Shown here: positions 22,850 through 34,557 of the stretch, piece by piece
Numbering within the stretch: the first letter of the stretch is position 1
Layout: each line of letters begins with the position of its first letter
NCBI GenBank assembly: GCA_025175895.1
Contig: CM046003.1
Span: 47,982,335-48,046,334, forward strand
Direction of reading: 5' to 3'
DNA: 64,000 nucleotides
From: Wurfbainia villosa
Lineage: Eukaryota > Streptophyta > Magnoliopsida > Zingiberales > Zingiberaceae
Program-made: the position numbers and the translations under genes
The notes under the pieces: model-generated
Told to the model about the DNA's origin: nothing
Databases searched by the model: none
What the model saw: the letters and a program-made list of their open reading frames with translations, nothing else

Positions 22850-25070
22850 GAGCAATCAAGAGAGAAATGACTTAATCCCAGTCAAGAGGTCAGGAGAGAT
22901 AACTTGATTCCGGTTGAGCGGACTAAGGATAAATGACTCAATCCTGACCGAAAGAGATAACTCGATCGTGGCCTAGCAGCCAAGAGAGAAATGACTCGAT
23001 CTTGACTAAGAAGTTAGGAGAAAAAACTCGATCTCAGCTAAGTGGCTAAGAGAGAAATGATTTGATTCTAGTTAAGAGGCTAGGAGAAATTACTTGATCC
23101 TGGTCGAATAGCCACAGAGATGTGACTTGATCCCAACCAAGAGACCAGGAGAGATAACTCAATCCTAGTTAGGTGACCTAAGAGAAATGACTTGATATTG
23201 GCCAAGACTCCAAGAGAAATAACTTGATCCCGACCTAGCGATCGAGAAAGAAATGACTTGATCTTGGTCGAGAGTTCAGGAGAGCTAACTCAATCTTGGT
23301 CATGCAATCGAAAGAGAAATGACTCGATCTTGACCAAAGGGCAAGAGATCTAACTTGATTTGATCGGGCGAGTGGGATCATCCAAGAGGCCAAGAGAGAT
23401 ATGACTTGATCATGGTTGAGAGGACAAGAGAGATAACTCAATTTTGGCTTGGTGGCTAGGAGAGAAATGACTCAATCCTATCCAAGAACCTAGGAGAGTT
23501 AACTCAATCCTGATCGAACAACCCAGAAAGAAATGACTTGATCTTGGCTAAGATGCTAGGAGGGATAACTCAATCTTAGCTAGGTGGCCGAGAGAAAAAT
23601 AACTCGATCCCAACCGAGAGGCTAAGAGAGCTAACTCAATCCCAGTCGGGTGACCGGAAGAGAAATGACTTGATCCCGACTAGGTGGCCAAGAGGGATAA
23701 CTCGATCCCAACCAAGCGACTGGGAGAGAAATTCCATGATCTTGGCTAAGAAGCCAGGAGATATAAATTCAATCTTGACCAGGTGGCCAAGAGAGAAATG
23801 ACTCAATTCGGATCGAGAGGCCAAGATAGATAACTCGATCCTAGTCAAATGACCAAAAGAGATGTGACTCAATTTGGGCTAAGAGCCCAGAAGAAATAAC
23901 TCAATTTTGGCAGAGCGATCGGGAGAGAAATGACTCGATCTTGGCTGAGAGATCAAGAAAGATAACTTAATCTGACCAAATGACCGAGAGAGAAATGACT
24001 CGATTTTGGCTTAGAGGCCAAGAGAAATAACTTGATCCTAGTCGGACAATCAAAAGAGAAGTGGCTCGATCATGGCCTAAAGGAAATGAGAGATAACTCA
24101 ATTCCGATCAGATAATCGAAAGAGAAATGACTTAATCCTGACCGAGAGGCTAGGAGAGCTAACTTGATACTAGCTGGATGGGTGGGAGAAAAATGACTCG
24201 ATCCCAACTGAGAGGCTAGGAGAGATATGGCTTGATAATGGTCAAAAATCCAAGAAAGAAAACTCGATCCCGGTTGAGAGACTGGGAGAGAAATGACTTG
24301 TTCCTAATCGAGAGGCCATGAGAGATAACACGATCATGGCCAGACAACCCAAAGAGATGTGACTTGATCTTGGCTGAGAAGACAAGAGAGATAACACGAT
24401 CTTGACTAGGCAATCTAGAGAGATGTGACTTGATCTTGGCCGAGAGGCTAGGAGAGATAACTCAATCTCGGTGGAGCATCCATGAGAGAATGACTTGATT
24501 CTGACTGGACAATTGAGAGAGAAATGACTCGATCTTGACTAAGAGGCTAAGATAACTAACTTGATCCCAATCGGGTGACCGAGAGAGAAATGACTCGCTC
24601 TCAACCAAGAGAGTTATTGATCTTGTCCATATAGCTAAGAGAGAAAATGACTTGATCCAAGTCAAGTAGCCGAGAGATAAATGACTCGATCTTGGCCAAA
24701 AGGCCAGGAGAGATAACTCAATTCCGATTGGATGACTAGGAGAGATGTGACTCGATCCGGGTTGAGAGACCAGAGGAGATAACACAATTTCGCCTTAGCA
24801 ACCGGGAGAGAAATGACTTGATCTTGGCCACGAGGCCAAGATATATAAGTCGATCCTAATCGAGCAACTAGAAGAGAAATGATTCAATCTTGGCCAAGAG
24901 GATAGGAGAGATAGCCGAGTGACTAGAAGAGAAATGACTTAATCCTGGTTGAGAGGCTAAGAGAAATAATTCGATTCCGACTAAATAATCAAAAGAGAAA
25001 TGACTCAATTCTAACCAAAAAGATAACTTGATCCCAATTGGACAACACCGACCAATCTAGAGAGATGATA
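22850..25070. repeat. Tandem repeat array, about 73 bp unit built from two related halves
   Basis: About 2.2 kb of degenerate tandem copies. Each unit alternates GAGAGAAATGACTCGATC with GAGAGATAACTCGATCC, each followed by a variable GACCGAGAGGCC-like spacer, giving half-units of about 36 bases and roughly 30 full units. Copies differ mainly by transitions. Frames across it on the minus strand are repeat artefacts. By size it is a minisatellite-like array. Confidence 0.85.
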
Positions 25071-25900
25071 TAAGTATTTTAAATAGAGTATGACTTCTTG
25101 GGTCCTTTGCTTGCATCTAGAAGCATGCATCCACCTGAGATGTAGAACATCCATTTAATTTAAAGACTTTTAGTTATTTGTCTCATGGTTCTACGGTAAT
25201 TCCCAAATGCAATATCCCAAAGAAAAAAATTCAGTAGATCTCTTTATTTGAAGTACAAGCTAAGTATTGTTATATTGATAGATGGAAATAGAATTTTATA
25301 TTCGGTAGTGTTAGATTTTATCTTTTTACCAACAAGTTAGTTTTTCTGATCAGATCATGGGATGGAAAAATCATTTAAATTGAATTTTTGGAGGTGATGA
25401 ATACTAGAAAAGATTAGAGGAAGATTTCATGGCACATGAGGTACCGGCCACAACTCAGACTCAGAAACTATAGCTATGGCGTCTCCTCCATGACGGTGAT
25501 GAAAGGAGGAAGGGGGGACAAGTAGAGAGAGCAGATCATGACAAAGGAAGAGATCAGATAGGGTAGATTGGGCATGGTATGCTTGGTGTTACTAGGATTT
25601 TCCCCTTCCTTCTTCCTCAGGTATTTCAAATTCGTCAACATCTTAACTCTAAATTCTCATAGACAACACCAATTTGATAAGGTGTGCTCACTCACATTCG
25701 TACCGATCCCTTCTAGTTGGGACCTTTGCTTCTCATTGCTGGCATAATTATCAGATCTGCAAGTCAACACTCATGGAAGGGTGTTGATAATGGCCAACGT
25801 AAATCAAATCAGCATTGGATGGAGAGAAAATGAAAGAGAGAAGAGCGAGCATGCATCTTAGAGAGAGAGAGAGCCCTCTTGCGCCTCCTAAGCCTCCCCT
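25071..25900. other. Unassigned non-coding segment next to C1
   Basis: No gene supported. The segment 25672-25900 resembles 22251-22490 in the same orientation, with a shared end AGAGCCCTCTTGCGCCTCC, so the array may lie between diverged direct repeats of one element. Confidence 0.45.
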
Positions 25901-26166
25901 AAGAAGGGGAAAAAAATTTCGTGGAAGAAAACAAATAAGATATAGATGAACTACTCAATTTAATTGCAACCTCACTCTTTTCCATTGGAAACATTACATA
26001 TTTATAGGTTTATTGGATAAGCACTATTCTTAAATACATTGAATCTAGATCATTTTATTTTATTCTTATCAAATTTCCACCTCATCTGTTCTTTATCCAC
26101 TAATTCTTATCTTATCAATATCGCCACCACATCATTTCTATCCATAATTAAGTTTAATTTTCAACA
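25901..26166 (-). repeat. C1 3' LTR
   Basis: On the minus strand it starts TGTTGAAAATTAAACTTA after the purine tract AAGAGGAGG. It matches 30137-30415 closely but lacks the terminal bases. Confidence 0.88.
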
Positions 26167-27712
26167 CCTCCTCTTAAACTTAATTTTGTGATTCCAAGTA
26201 AATTCCACATCTTGATGAAATCTTCAAACATCAGTGGCTTAGTAAAGATATCAGCAATTTGATCTTTAGTCTTCACATAGACTAGCTCCACATCTTTGTT
26301 CTTCACATGTTCGCGAATAGAATGAAAGTGAATATCAATATGCTTACTTCTTTGATGATATACTGGATTCTTTCCCAATGCAATTGTTGATTTGTTATCA
26401 ATGCAAATTTGAGTTGCTTCATTTTGTTCAAATTTTATCTCCTTTAGCAAACTTTTTAGTCGTATAGCATGACTAACACATGAGGATGCTGCAACGTACT
26501 CTACTTCACAAGTGGAAAGAGTAACAATAGGTTATTTTTTTGACATCCAAGAAAATGTTGTATCTCCAACGAAAAATGCAAAGCCGGAAGTGCTTCTCCG
26601 GTCATCATAATCTCCACCCCAATCACTATTCGAATATCCAACAAGTTGAGAATTGTTAGAGTGAGAATAAAATAATCCGTGATTTAGAATACCTCGGACA
26701 TAACAAAGGATTCGCTTGGCCGACTTCCAATGAGTCTCTTTAGGTTCCTCCATGAACCTACGTACAAGACCGACTCCATATAATATATCCGGCCGAGTAC
26801 AAGTTAAGTACCACAAACTTCCCACCAAGCTTTTGAAAAGTGTGGGATCAACCGTCCTTCCTTCGTCATTCTTGGATAGCTTTGTTCCGCAGTCCACAGG
26901 TGTGTTAATTGGATTACAATCATCCATTCTAAATCTTTTGAGGACCTCTTTTGCATATTGTTCTTGAGTCATAAATATCTCATCAACTCCTTGTTTAACC
27001 TCCGAGCCGAGAAAGTAGGGCATAAGTCTCATATCGGTCATATCAAACTCTTTTGCCATAGCTTGCTTAAAAGTTTTTATCATTTGAGGTGAACTTTCTG
27101 AAAAAATAAGATCATCTACATATAATGATACAAATAAGATGTTATCATTCTATGCTCTTACATAAAGAGCATGCTCATAAGGGCATTGCATAAAGCCATT
27201 TTCTTTGAAGTATGCATTAATTCTTGAATTCCATGCTCTCGGTGCTTGCTTCAAGCCATAGTTTCTTCAACTTCAACACCTTTCTTTCTTGCCCCACCCC
27301 CCTTGATGTAGTCAACCGGTTGTTCAACATAGACTTCTTCTTCTAAGTAGCCATTAAGAAATGCTTATTTGACATCAAGCTGAAATATTTTCCATTTTAG
27401 TTGAGCGGCTAAAGAGATTATCAACCTTATAGTCTCCATTCAGGTAACGGGAGCAAACACTTCTTCGTAGTCAATGTCGGCCTTTTGTTTGTAGCCTTTT
27501 GCCACAAGTAGCACTTTGTACTTTTCTATTTCTCCTTGAGCATTTTTCTTCACTTTATAAACCCACTTCACACCAATTGGTTTATGGCCATTGGGCAAAG
27601 TAGTAAGATGCCAAGTTTCATTCTTCTCAATTGCCTTCATCTCTTCATCCATGGTTTTCTTCCATTTATTATCTTTAATAGCTTCTTCAAAAGATACACT
27701 CTTCATTAGCAT
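26154..27712 (-). pseudogene. pol: C1 reverse transcriptase and RNase H
   Basis: Copia reverse transcriptase start at 27712-27440 (IGVKWVYKVKKNAQGEIEKY, with LVAKGYKQ). The central palm, including the YVDD region, is in a damaged stretch (27084-27439). The C-terminal part follows at 27083-26532 (FLGSEVKQ, RPDILYGVGL, NSDWGGDYDDRRSTSG), then RNase H to the end (IDNKSTIALGKNPVYHQRSK, DIFTKPL, LRGGVEN). Three frames are needed, so it cannot make an active enzyme. Confidence 0.85.
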
Positions 27713-28753
27713 AAAGACAAATGAGATTAAGTGGAGTTGTCACCTCATATAATTCTTGAAGACTCCTTGTCTTTTGTGGTGAAGGATCTTCTTCATCCGA
27801 GGATGATGAAGAGGTAAGCGACGATGGTGGAGTTGGTTCTTTCTCCTTCACTTGCTCTTCTTCTTGAATCATCATCATATTAGTGCTCCAATTCCAAGCA
27901 CCATCTTCTTGAAATTCAACATCTCTACTTATGATAACCATTTTGTTCACTGAATTATAGAGTTTGTAAGCCTTCAATCTTGCATCTTAGCCAACGAAAA
28001 TTTAAGGTAAGCTTTTGTCATTAAGCTTCATTCTTCTTTGATCCGAAACGTGTACATAGACAATACACCCGAAAATCTTCAAATAAGATACACAAGGCTT
28101 GTATCCAGTCCATGCTTATTGAGGTGTAACTCCTTCTAGATTCCTTGTAGGACATCTATTTAGCAAATACATCGCACAGTTTACCGCTTCGGCCCAAAAT
28201 TATTTAGGCACTTCTTTTGTTTTTAGCATGCTTTGAACCATGTCAAGAATAGTTCAGTTCTTCCTTTCATCAACTCCATTTTGTTGATGGGAGTAAGGTG
28301 TGGTTAAAGGCCTCCAAATGCCATAATTTTTACAGAATTTTTCAAATTCTTTTGATGTGAATTCACCACCATGATCTGACCACTTCGCCTTGATAGTATA
28401 ACCAAATCGATTTTCTACCAATCCTTTGAATTCCTTGAACTTCTCAAATGCATCATCTTCATTCATTAAAAGTAGACCCAAGTTTTTCTGCTAAAATCAT
28501 CAATAAAGGTTAGAAAATATCGACGACCTCCAAAGGAGGCCGGAGTGATTGGACCACATATGTCTGTATGAATGAGTTCAAGAGGCTTCTTTGCTCGGTT
28601 GTGTGATTCATTCGGAAAGCATGCCCTAGGGTGTTTGCCAAGAACACATACTTCACAAATATCATCTTGAGCATTAATATGAGGAAGACCATTCACCATT
28701 CCTTTGCTTGAAAGAAGCTTTAGAGCTCTGAAGTTCACATGCCCGTACCTCAT
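27713..28753 (-). pseudogene. pol: C1 integrase
   Basis: Zinc-binding part at 28753-28600 (YGHVNFRALKLL, CEVCVLGK), then the catalytic core: Asp in IHTDICGP, Asp in SDHGGEF and Glu in NGVDERKN, the DD35E set. The C-terminal copia domain includes LYNSVNKMVIISRDVEF. It is split over several frames. Confidence 0.82.
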
Positions 28754-28756
28754 ATG

Positions 28757-29272
28757 CTATATCCATGTACTATTCTTTTTGCATGCACTTAAATACTTTG
28801 CAGCAACATGATTAATATCAAGAGAAAACATCCTATTTTTAGACATAGGAATATGAGCAATAAGTTTGTTTTGCTTTTTCAAATGAAGACTACCATCTTT
28901 TAGTTGCATATCAAAACCTTTCTCAAGCAATTGTCCAAGGCTAATAATATTTGTTTTCATATGGGGCACATAATAAACATTGGTGATGTATGTGTGAGCT
29001 CCATCTTTAAGTTTGATGAGAATCTTACCAATGCCTCTTACTTGGATTTTGGAAGCATCTCCAAACGAGACTTGTCCATTCACTGTTTCATCCAACTCGA
29101 CAAATATATTTTTACACCCGAACATATGATTGCTTGCCTCAGAGTCTAAATACCGTAAGTTCATGTTTGTGGAATCTCCATCCTTTCTTGCTAGCAAAAC
29201 CACATCATTGGCATTGCCTTCTTTTGTTGCATAATTAGCATTTCCTTGCACATTGTTAGAGCGACATTCCAT
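28757..29272 (-). pseudogene. pol: C1 protease region with altered active site
   Basis: Follows a zinc knuckle (CYTCNKFGHYAMEC, spanning 29310-29265). The copia protease motif DSGAS reads DSEAS here (YLDSEASNHMFG), so Gly after the catalytic Asp-Ser is lost. Downstream GVGKI-like and YVPHMKTNIISLGQL motifs are typical of this region. Confidence 0.8.
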
Positions 29273-29307
29273 TGCATAATGTCCAAATTTGTTGCAAGTA
29301 TAACATC

Positions 29308-30117
29308 TTATATTTCTTTTGTCATACCTTTAGCCTCTACCTTGATTGTTGTCATTACTTCTTCCTCGGTCTTGAGCAAAGCCCTTGCCATGACCTCTAC
29401 CTCAGCCACGTCCACGGAAATCACCATGGCCACTGTCATTTTCTTGTGAACCTTCAGTCTTTGACTATCTTTCTGGTCAACAATCGTGAGCTTGCTTTGT
29501 AGAGCTTGCTCCAAAGGCTCTCTCCGTCTTCTTTGTATTCTTGATTCATGAGCTTGTACAGAGCTTAATAGTTCTTGCACCTTCATTTCTTTCACATCTT
29601 TTGATTCTTCTATGGCCGCAACTATATAGTCATACTTTGGCTCCAACAAGCATAGAATTTTCTCTACGGTGTGGCTATCTTCAATGTCATCGCCATTTCT
29701 TTTAAATTGGTTGACAATAACCAATACCCTTATAAAGTAGTCTGATACACTTTGTGTGCTTCGTTCAGTTACGTATTGCTGATTAGATCAGATTGAATTA
29801 AAAGATACTTGCTCTTTCATCGCCTTTGTATGTTACTTGTAGGATCTCCCATGCTTTTTTGGAAGTTGTAGCTTCGGCTACTTTCTCAAAAGTAGCTTCA
29901 TCAAGAGCATTATAGATAAAGAAAAGAGCTTTCTTATTTTTTCTCTTTTGTTCCGCCATTGCCGTCCTCTGTGCCTCGTTTAGTCAACTCCTTCTTGAGG
30001 CACTTTATAGCTTCCTTCAACAATATCCCACAAGCCTTTGCTCTCAAGCAAGACACTCATTTGGATACTCCAATTACCATACTTCAAGTCAGCAAGATGA
30101 GGGATAGGAAACATCGA
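29308..30117 (-). pseudogene. gag: C1 Gag (UBN2-type)
   Basis: Starts MSMFPIPHLADLKYGNWSIQ at 30117 and shows KGLWDIVEGSY; a stop at about 29980 and a frameshift follow. The second part (29724-29308) has the UBN2 pattern with EKILCLLEPKYDYIVAAIEE and LLSSVQAHESR. It leads into the zinc knuckle before the protease. Confidence 0.8.
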
Positions 30118-30121
30118 CATG

Positions 30122-30133
30122 GCTCTAATATCA
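30122..30133 (-). promoter_or_regulatory. C1 primer binding site, degenerate
   Basis: TGATATTAGAGC on the minus strand, three bases inside the 5' LTR. It differs from the tRNA-iMet site TGGTATCAGAGC at two positions, both transitions. Confidence 0.7.
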
Positions 30134-30136
30134 GAT

Positions 30137-30415
30137 TGTTGGAAAAATAAAGAAGGAACAAAAAACTTCGTGAAAGAAGGCAAATAAGATATAGGTGAAC
30201 TACTCAATTTAATTGCAACCTCACTCTTTTCCATTGGAAACATTACCTATTTATAGGCTTATTGGATAAGCACTATCTGTAAATACATTGAATCTAGACC
30301 ATTTTATTTTATTCTTATTAACTTTCCACCTCATCTATTCTTTCTCCACTAATTCTTATCTTATCAATATCGCCACCACATTATTTCTATCCATAATTAA
30401 GTTTAATTTTCAACA
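30137..30415 (-). repeat. C1 5' LTR (279 bp)
   Basis: TGTTGAAAATTAAAC...TTTTTCCAACA on the minus strand; a near match to 25901-26166. Confidence 0.9.
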
Positions 30416-31080
30416 GTATGCACGTGGTTGCCACCTAAACCTATGATCAACCTATTCAACAAAGCTATATCGGATAACGGAGGTGACTATGTCAGAGTTC
30501 TATATCTACCATCATCTAGACGTTCGCCTCGAGCCTTGTCCACTATTGTATGGCCTATCAAAGGTGGTAACAAGCAAGGACTATCAGTCATTGTAGTAAA
30601 AAATGGTTGGATCTAATTCACAGATATCTGAGCGGGGTATATATCTGAGCGAAGATATTCCTAATTAGGTATGTGATATATTTCTTGTAAGCTGACTGAC
30701 CCGAGTGGGCCAATGATTGACTGGCCAAGGTAGGCTAATGACCCGAAGGGATTTCTCCGGGTATATTATTAAGAGAATTATATCATCTAAAGAGAAGGTT
30801 GGTGTGTTTAAAATGCCAAAGCCTTAAAAAAAATGATGCAAGATAGTTTTAAATCGATTCAAATATCAATGATTAAAGTATTATCCAATCTTATTTTATA
30901 TTTATTCATTATATGTTTAAATATATAAAATATAATTCAATTCTCATACTTCAAAAATGTGTTTTCTTTCGCCTTGATATAATTTTCAATTAAGAAAAAT
31001 TTAAAAAAAAATCATATTTAGACATATAATGAATAAATATAAAATGCTCGAGTCAAGAATGACCAAGCTTTTGCCTTGGA
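30416..31080. other. Non-coding segment with foldback repeat
   Basis: No gene supported. Inverted arms at 30893-30924 and 31014-31045 are 32 bases with one mismatch, separated by 89 AT-rich bases. Just before G3, 31048-31073 resembles the start region of the G3 LTR (CTCGAGTCAAGAATGACC). Confidence 0.6.
30893..31045. repeat. Inverted repeat, MITE-like or foldback
   Basis: Left arm ATTTTATATTTATTCATTAT and on; right arm its reverse complement with one change. Total 153 bases, AT-rich. No clear target duplication was recognised next to the arms. Confidence 0.55.
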
Positions 31081-32724
31081 TGTTGGTGCAATCAGCTTCG
31101 AGTCAAGATTGACCAAGCTCGAGTGAGACTCGAATAATATTTTGATTTTTGATAATGGATTTGACAATACGTATGATCATATGACTAGTGGATGGTTTGG
31201 GACATCCAAGGTCATATGAGGGAGATTGTCAAGAAGTGATTATTAGGGTAATCAACCTCAAGTCAAGGTTGACCAAGCTCGAGTGAGACTCGAGTGGAAG
31301 TCCAAGTATGGATACTTCGCAATGAAGAAGTCTAAGAATGGATTCTTGGCAAAGAGAAGTCCAAGTTTGAAGACTTAGCAAGGGAAGTCCAAGAATGGAT
31401 TCTTGGCAAGGGAAAGTCCAAGTTTGAATACTTGGCAATGGAGAAGTCCAAGTTTGGAGACTTGGCAATGGAAAAGTCCAAGGGAAAAGTCTTGGTCGTG
31501 TAAGTCCAAGTGTATAGTCTTGGCAGCAAAAGTCCAAATATGGATACTTAGCAAAGGAAAGTCCAAGGGTGTAGTCTTAGTCGTGTAAGCCCAAGGGTGG
31601 AGTCTGGCAGTGTACCGATTAGCATGACAAAGTTGATGGAAGTACTTGAAGGCTAGCGCGAAGGGTAAAGGAGGCGTAGAGGACTCAAATAGACTCTGAG
31701 GGCATGGAAGTAACTTGAAGGCTTAGGTCTAGGCTAAGGATGAGTGTCAAGTATAAGGAGATCATACTTGGGGTGAAACCTCAGTTTTGAAGTTTATCAA
31801 TCGACTGAGACTTAGTCCAGTTGACTAATGAGCTAAAATAATTGGGCAGATTGTTTGACAATCGACTGGGGCTTTGGACAAGTTGACTGGTTGAGTGCTC
31901 GGCACTCGGGGACTTAGTTGACTTGGGCAATCGACTAAGGTTATGACCTAGTCGATTGATCGAGTAGTCGACTGTGGCTCGAATGCTGACTTGTTCTTTG
32001 GCAAATGATTGGTGGCTTGCACCAGTCGACTGACCACTAGTAGTCAACTGCTAAGGTTGAGCAATCAACGACCTTAAGTGGATAGAGCACAGAATGTTTC
32101 TCAGTTGACTGCTGGCTTATGGCAATCGACTGCTAGGTCGGGGCAGTCGACTGATCGACTATTTATGATGTAGATTAGTCCGTTGTGAGACAATGATCGA
32201 GTGAGTAGTCGACTAGTGGATAAGTTCAGTCGGTTGCTAGGCGGGAAAATAGCTCGAGCGGAGCTTTAAAAGAAGGTTGCGATGGAGAATAGAAGTTGCC
32301 AGTTCTTGAAGCTCTTGAAGGGGAATAGTTGTTGATTTACAGACCTTCCAAGTAGTTCTACAACAACCAACAAGCAAAGCACGCTTGTAAAATATTTTGT
32401 TTTGTGTTCTCTCATTTCATTTGTTGTTTCGTTGTTGTTTCTTGTATAAGCTCCAAACTCTTGTAAAAGGTTTCTCCACCTCCAAATCATTTCTGAGAAG
32501 GAGAAGGTAGTAGTGGTGCATCATTAGAGCTCGACCGTGGAGTAGGAACTAGAGTTTCGAACTATGTAAAATCGTGTGTAGTGTTTGTGATTGTGTTTGT
32601 TTAGTTTGTTTGCTATTTGTATTGCATTTTCATTATGCTAACGAATTGTAGACAAGCACAATCGAATTGACAAAATCAAAGAACGCTATTCACTCCCCTC
32701 TAGCACGTCATCAAGGTCCTAATA
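31081..32724 (+). repeat. G3 5' LTR (1644 bp, diverged)
   Basis: Starts TGTTGGTGCAATCAGCTT and ends CCTAATA. It has a CCAAG...CTTGG array (31295-31610), many AGTCGACTG-like words (31795-32230), TTTAAAAG in place of the TATA box (about 32262), and the end motif TATTCACTCCCCTCTAGC. Confidence 0.83.
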
Positions 32725-32726
32725 AT

Positions 32727-32738
32727 TGGTATTAGAGC
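32727..32738 (+). promoter_or_regulatory. G3 primer binding site (one mismatch)
   Basis: TGGTATTAGAGC, a single C-to-T change from the tRNA-iMet site. Confidence 0.8.
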
Positions 32739-32794
32739 AGGGTTGTTCTTCAAGGACTAACCTTCGCGAGGGCAAGTGCTAAAGGAGTAGAAGA

Positions 32795-32973
32795 ATGGAG
32801 TCTAGTGATGGACTTGGATATGACATCAACACTCCTCCTCCTTATGGATTCTATGGACTTAGGGGTTTTGATCAATGGAAGGCGAGGATAGAGACCTTCT
32901 TCATGATGAACATCAAAGATTGGGTTGTCTTGATGGAAGGTTTCGAGGTTCCGATGGACAAGATGGGGAGAAT
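32795..32973 (+). pseudogene. gag: G3 gag, N-terminal exon-like piece before A2
   Basis: Starts MESSDGLGYDINTPPPYGFY and continues WKARIETFFMMN...WVVLMEGFEVPMDKMGR, matching other family gags. It breaks at 32973, the first base before the A2 LTR. The continuation at 50001 (KRKRWTEGQIQAF) picks up exactly where expected, so the break is the insertion. Confidence 0.88.
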
Positions 32974-34541
32974 TGATGCACGCAAGCACGACCTCAAATC
33001 TCTGACAAGTATCACCAAGGATTCGATGCACGCGCTCAACGCCTGCAAGTACACAGTTGTCATAAAGTAATAATTTATGTATTGATCCCATAAAAATTGA
33101 GATTTGAATACCGTTTGTCCAGTGGATGTCGTTGTTCGGAGTAAATCTCCTAAGAGTCAGGTGTGTGAGGTCGACGACAGTCCCAGCTCAATTACGGTGT
33201 CACTTGAAGAAAGCGAAGGTGGTCTCAAAGTTCATAAAAGGATTCTAAGATTTTAGTTTTACTTGTGCGTTGTTGAATATGCTATCAATCTAATGCTCCT
33301 AAAATCTCCAGTTATGATCTTGCGGGAAGTGCATCGTATGTTATCCTAATAAACTTTTGCTTCTACCGGAATCTACCTATTTCTAACCAAATTTTCCTTT
33401 CGAATCGTCAGAGCTCAAGGGGTTGATATCTTTGGGAGCCCCCTGTCACTGGGGTCCCTCAACCCTTCTAGAATTGATGTATCCTACTTTGGGCCTTCTA
33501 CTAGGATAGGTTCTTGGGGTACGAGGATGTCCTAGTAATCCCTATAAAGAGACGGATCATATTTCATATCCTACTCTATCATATTCTACCTTCTACGGTT
33601 ATGGGAGGGAGGATGACCATGAGGTTCCTCCTTGGTTCTCTTAGACTTTTGATACAAAGGCTTTCCACCCTTGTATCAACTATGTGTAGTAAAAGTAGAA
33701 TCAAAACACAACTTTCATGGATCTCAACAGCCTAAATTGCAAATATATATTCAAGAGCAAAGAATAAATATTTAAACTAGCATATCCAATATACACAAGC
33801 TACTCTCTAATCTTAGAATCGAAGTATCTACTCCATTAATGAAAGAGAATAAATACAAGACATCTTAATGTAAATCATTACATTGCAAATATAGTTTAGA
33901 ATAATGGTAATACTCTCTGTTCAATCTGTTGTTGTTTCTTGATTGTTCTCCTAGGCGTTGGAGCGTAGATTCTTATCCTTGAGTCGCTTCATCTCTCCCC
34001 GTTGCGAGCCTCCGGTGCTTCTTAGGGCACCTTCTTGCCATCTCAGCTGTCGGGTCTCCCCCTAGGGTTTGAGCATGCCTTTCCTTTTATAGGAGTGAAG
34101 CTAGCTTTCCTTAATTATGCACAAAACCCTGATTTGCGTTAAGTCGGGCTGACACCACACGACCGTGTGGAATCCACACGGCCAGCCATGTGGCACGTTG
34201 GAAATCGTGCTCCAATTCTAGCGTCGGGCATGACCGTGTGAGATCCACATGACTGGCGATGTCATCCTCTGGAGCTCCATGCGATCGTCATCTTTTGACC
34301 CAAAGCGTGTCTGTGTCTTGGGGAACACAGTCAGAGCATGCTTGCCTTCTTTGAGCTCCATTTATATGCCAATTTACCTCCGAAACACAGTCCTACACAT
34401 AAAAATAACAAGAGTAGATCTCCGAACTAGGAAATAGGAAATGAATGCAAAATAAAAAAAAATATGCATGAAACAAGTATAAAATGCAATGAGATGTGTG
34501 CTAAAACTACTCCTAAAACTCTATATGATTTGCACACATCA
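32974..34541 (-). repeat. A2 3' LTR (1568 bp)
   Basis: On the minus strand it starts TGATGTGTGCAAATCATA and ends GTGCATCA. It closely matches 48464-49995. CACACGG/CCGTGTG palindromes lie near 34155-34200. Confidence 0.9.
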
Positions 34542-34557
34542 AAATCCCCCAGACTTA
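34542..34557 (-). promoter_or_regulatory. A2 polypurine tract
   Basis: CTAAGTCTGGGGGATT on the minus strand, next to the 3' LTR; its core is duplicated at 35439-35454. Confidence 0.83.

Larger units (their letters stand above)
25901..30415 (-). mobile_element. C1: short-LTR Ty1/copia element, decayed
   Basis: LTRs at 30137-30415 (5', 279 bp, bounded TG...CA on the minus strand) and 25901-26166 (3', lacking about its last 14 bases). Between them on the minus strand lie gag, protease, integrase, reverse transcriptase and RNase H in copia order, broken by frameshifts and stops. No target duplication can be confirmed because the left end is truncated. It is a complete-length but inactive copy; the lineage within copia was not assigned. 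Confidence 0.9.

Noticed and set aside
23235..24785. Minus-strand frames with repeated SHFSLDH-like words
   Set aside because: Periodic translation of the 73 bp tandem array; open only in pieces and with no family resemblance.
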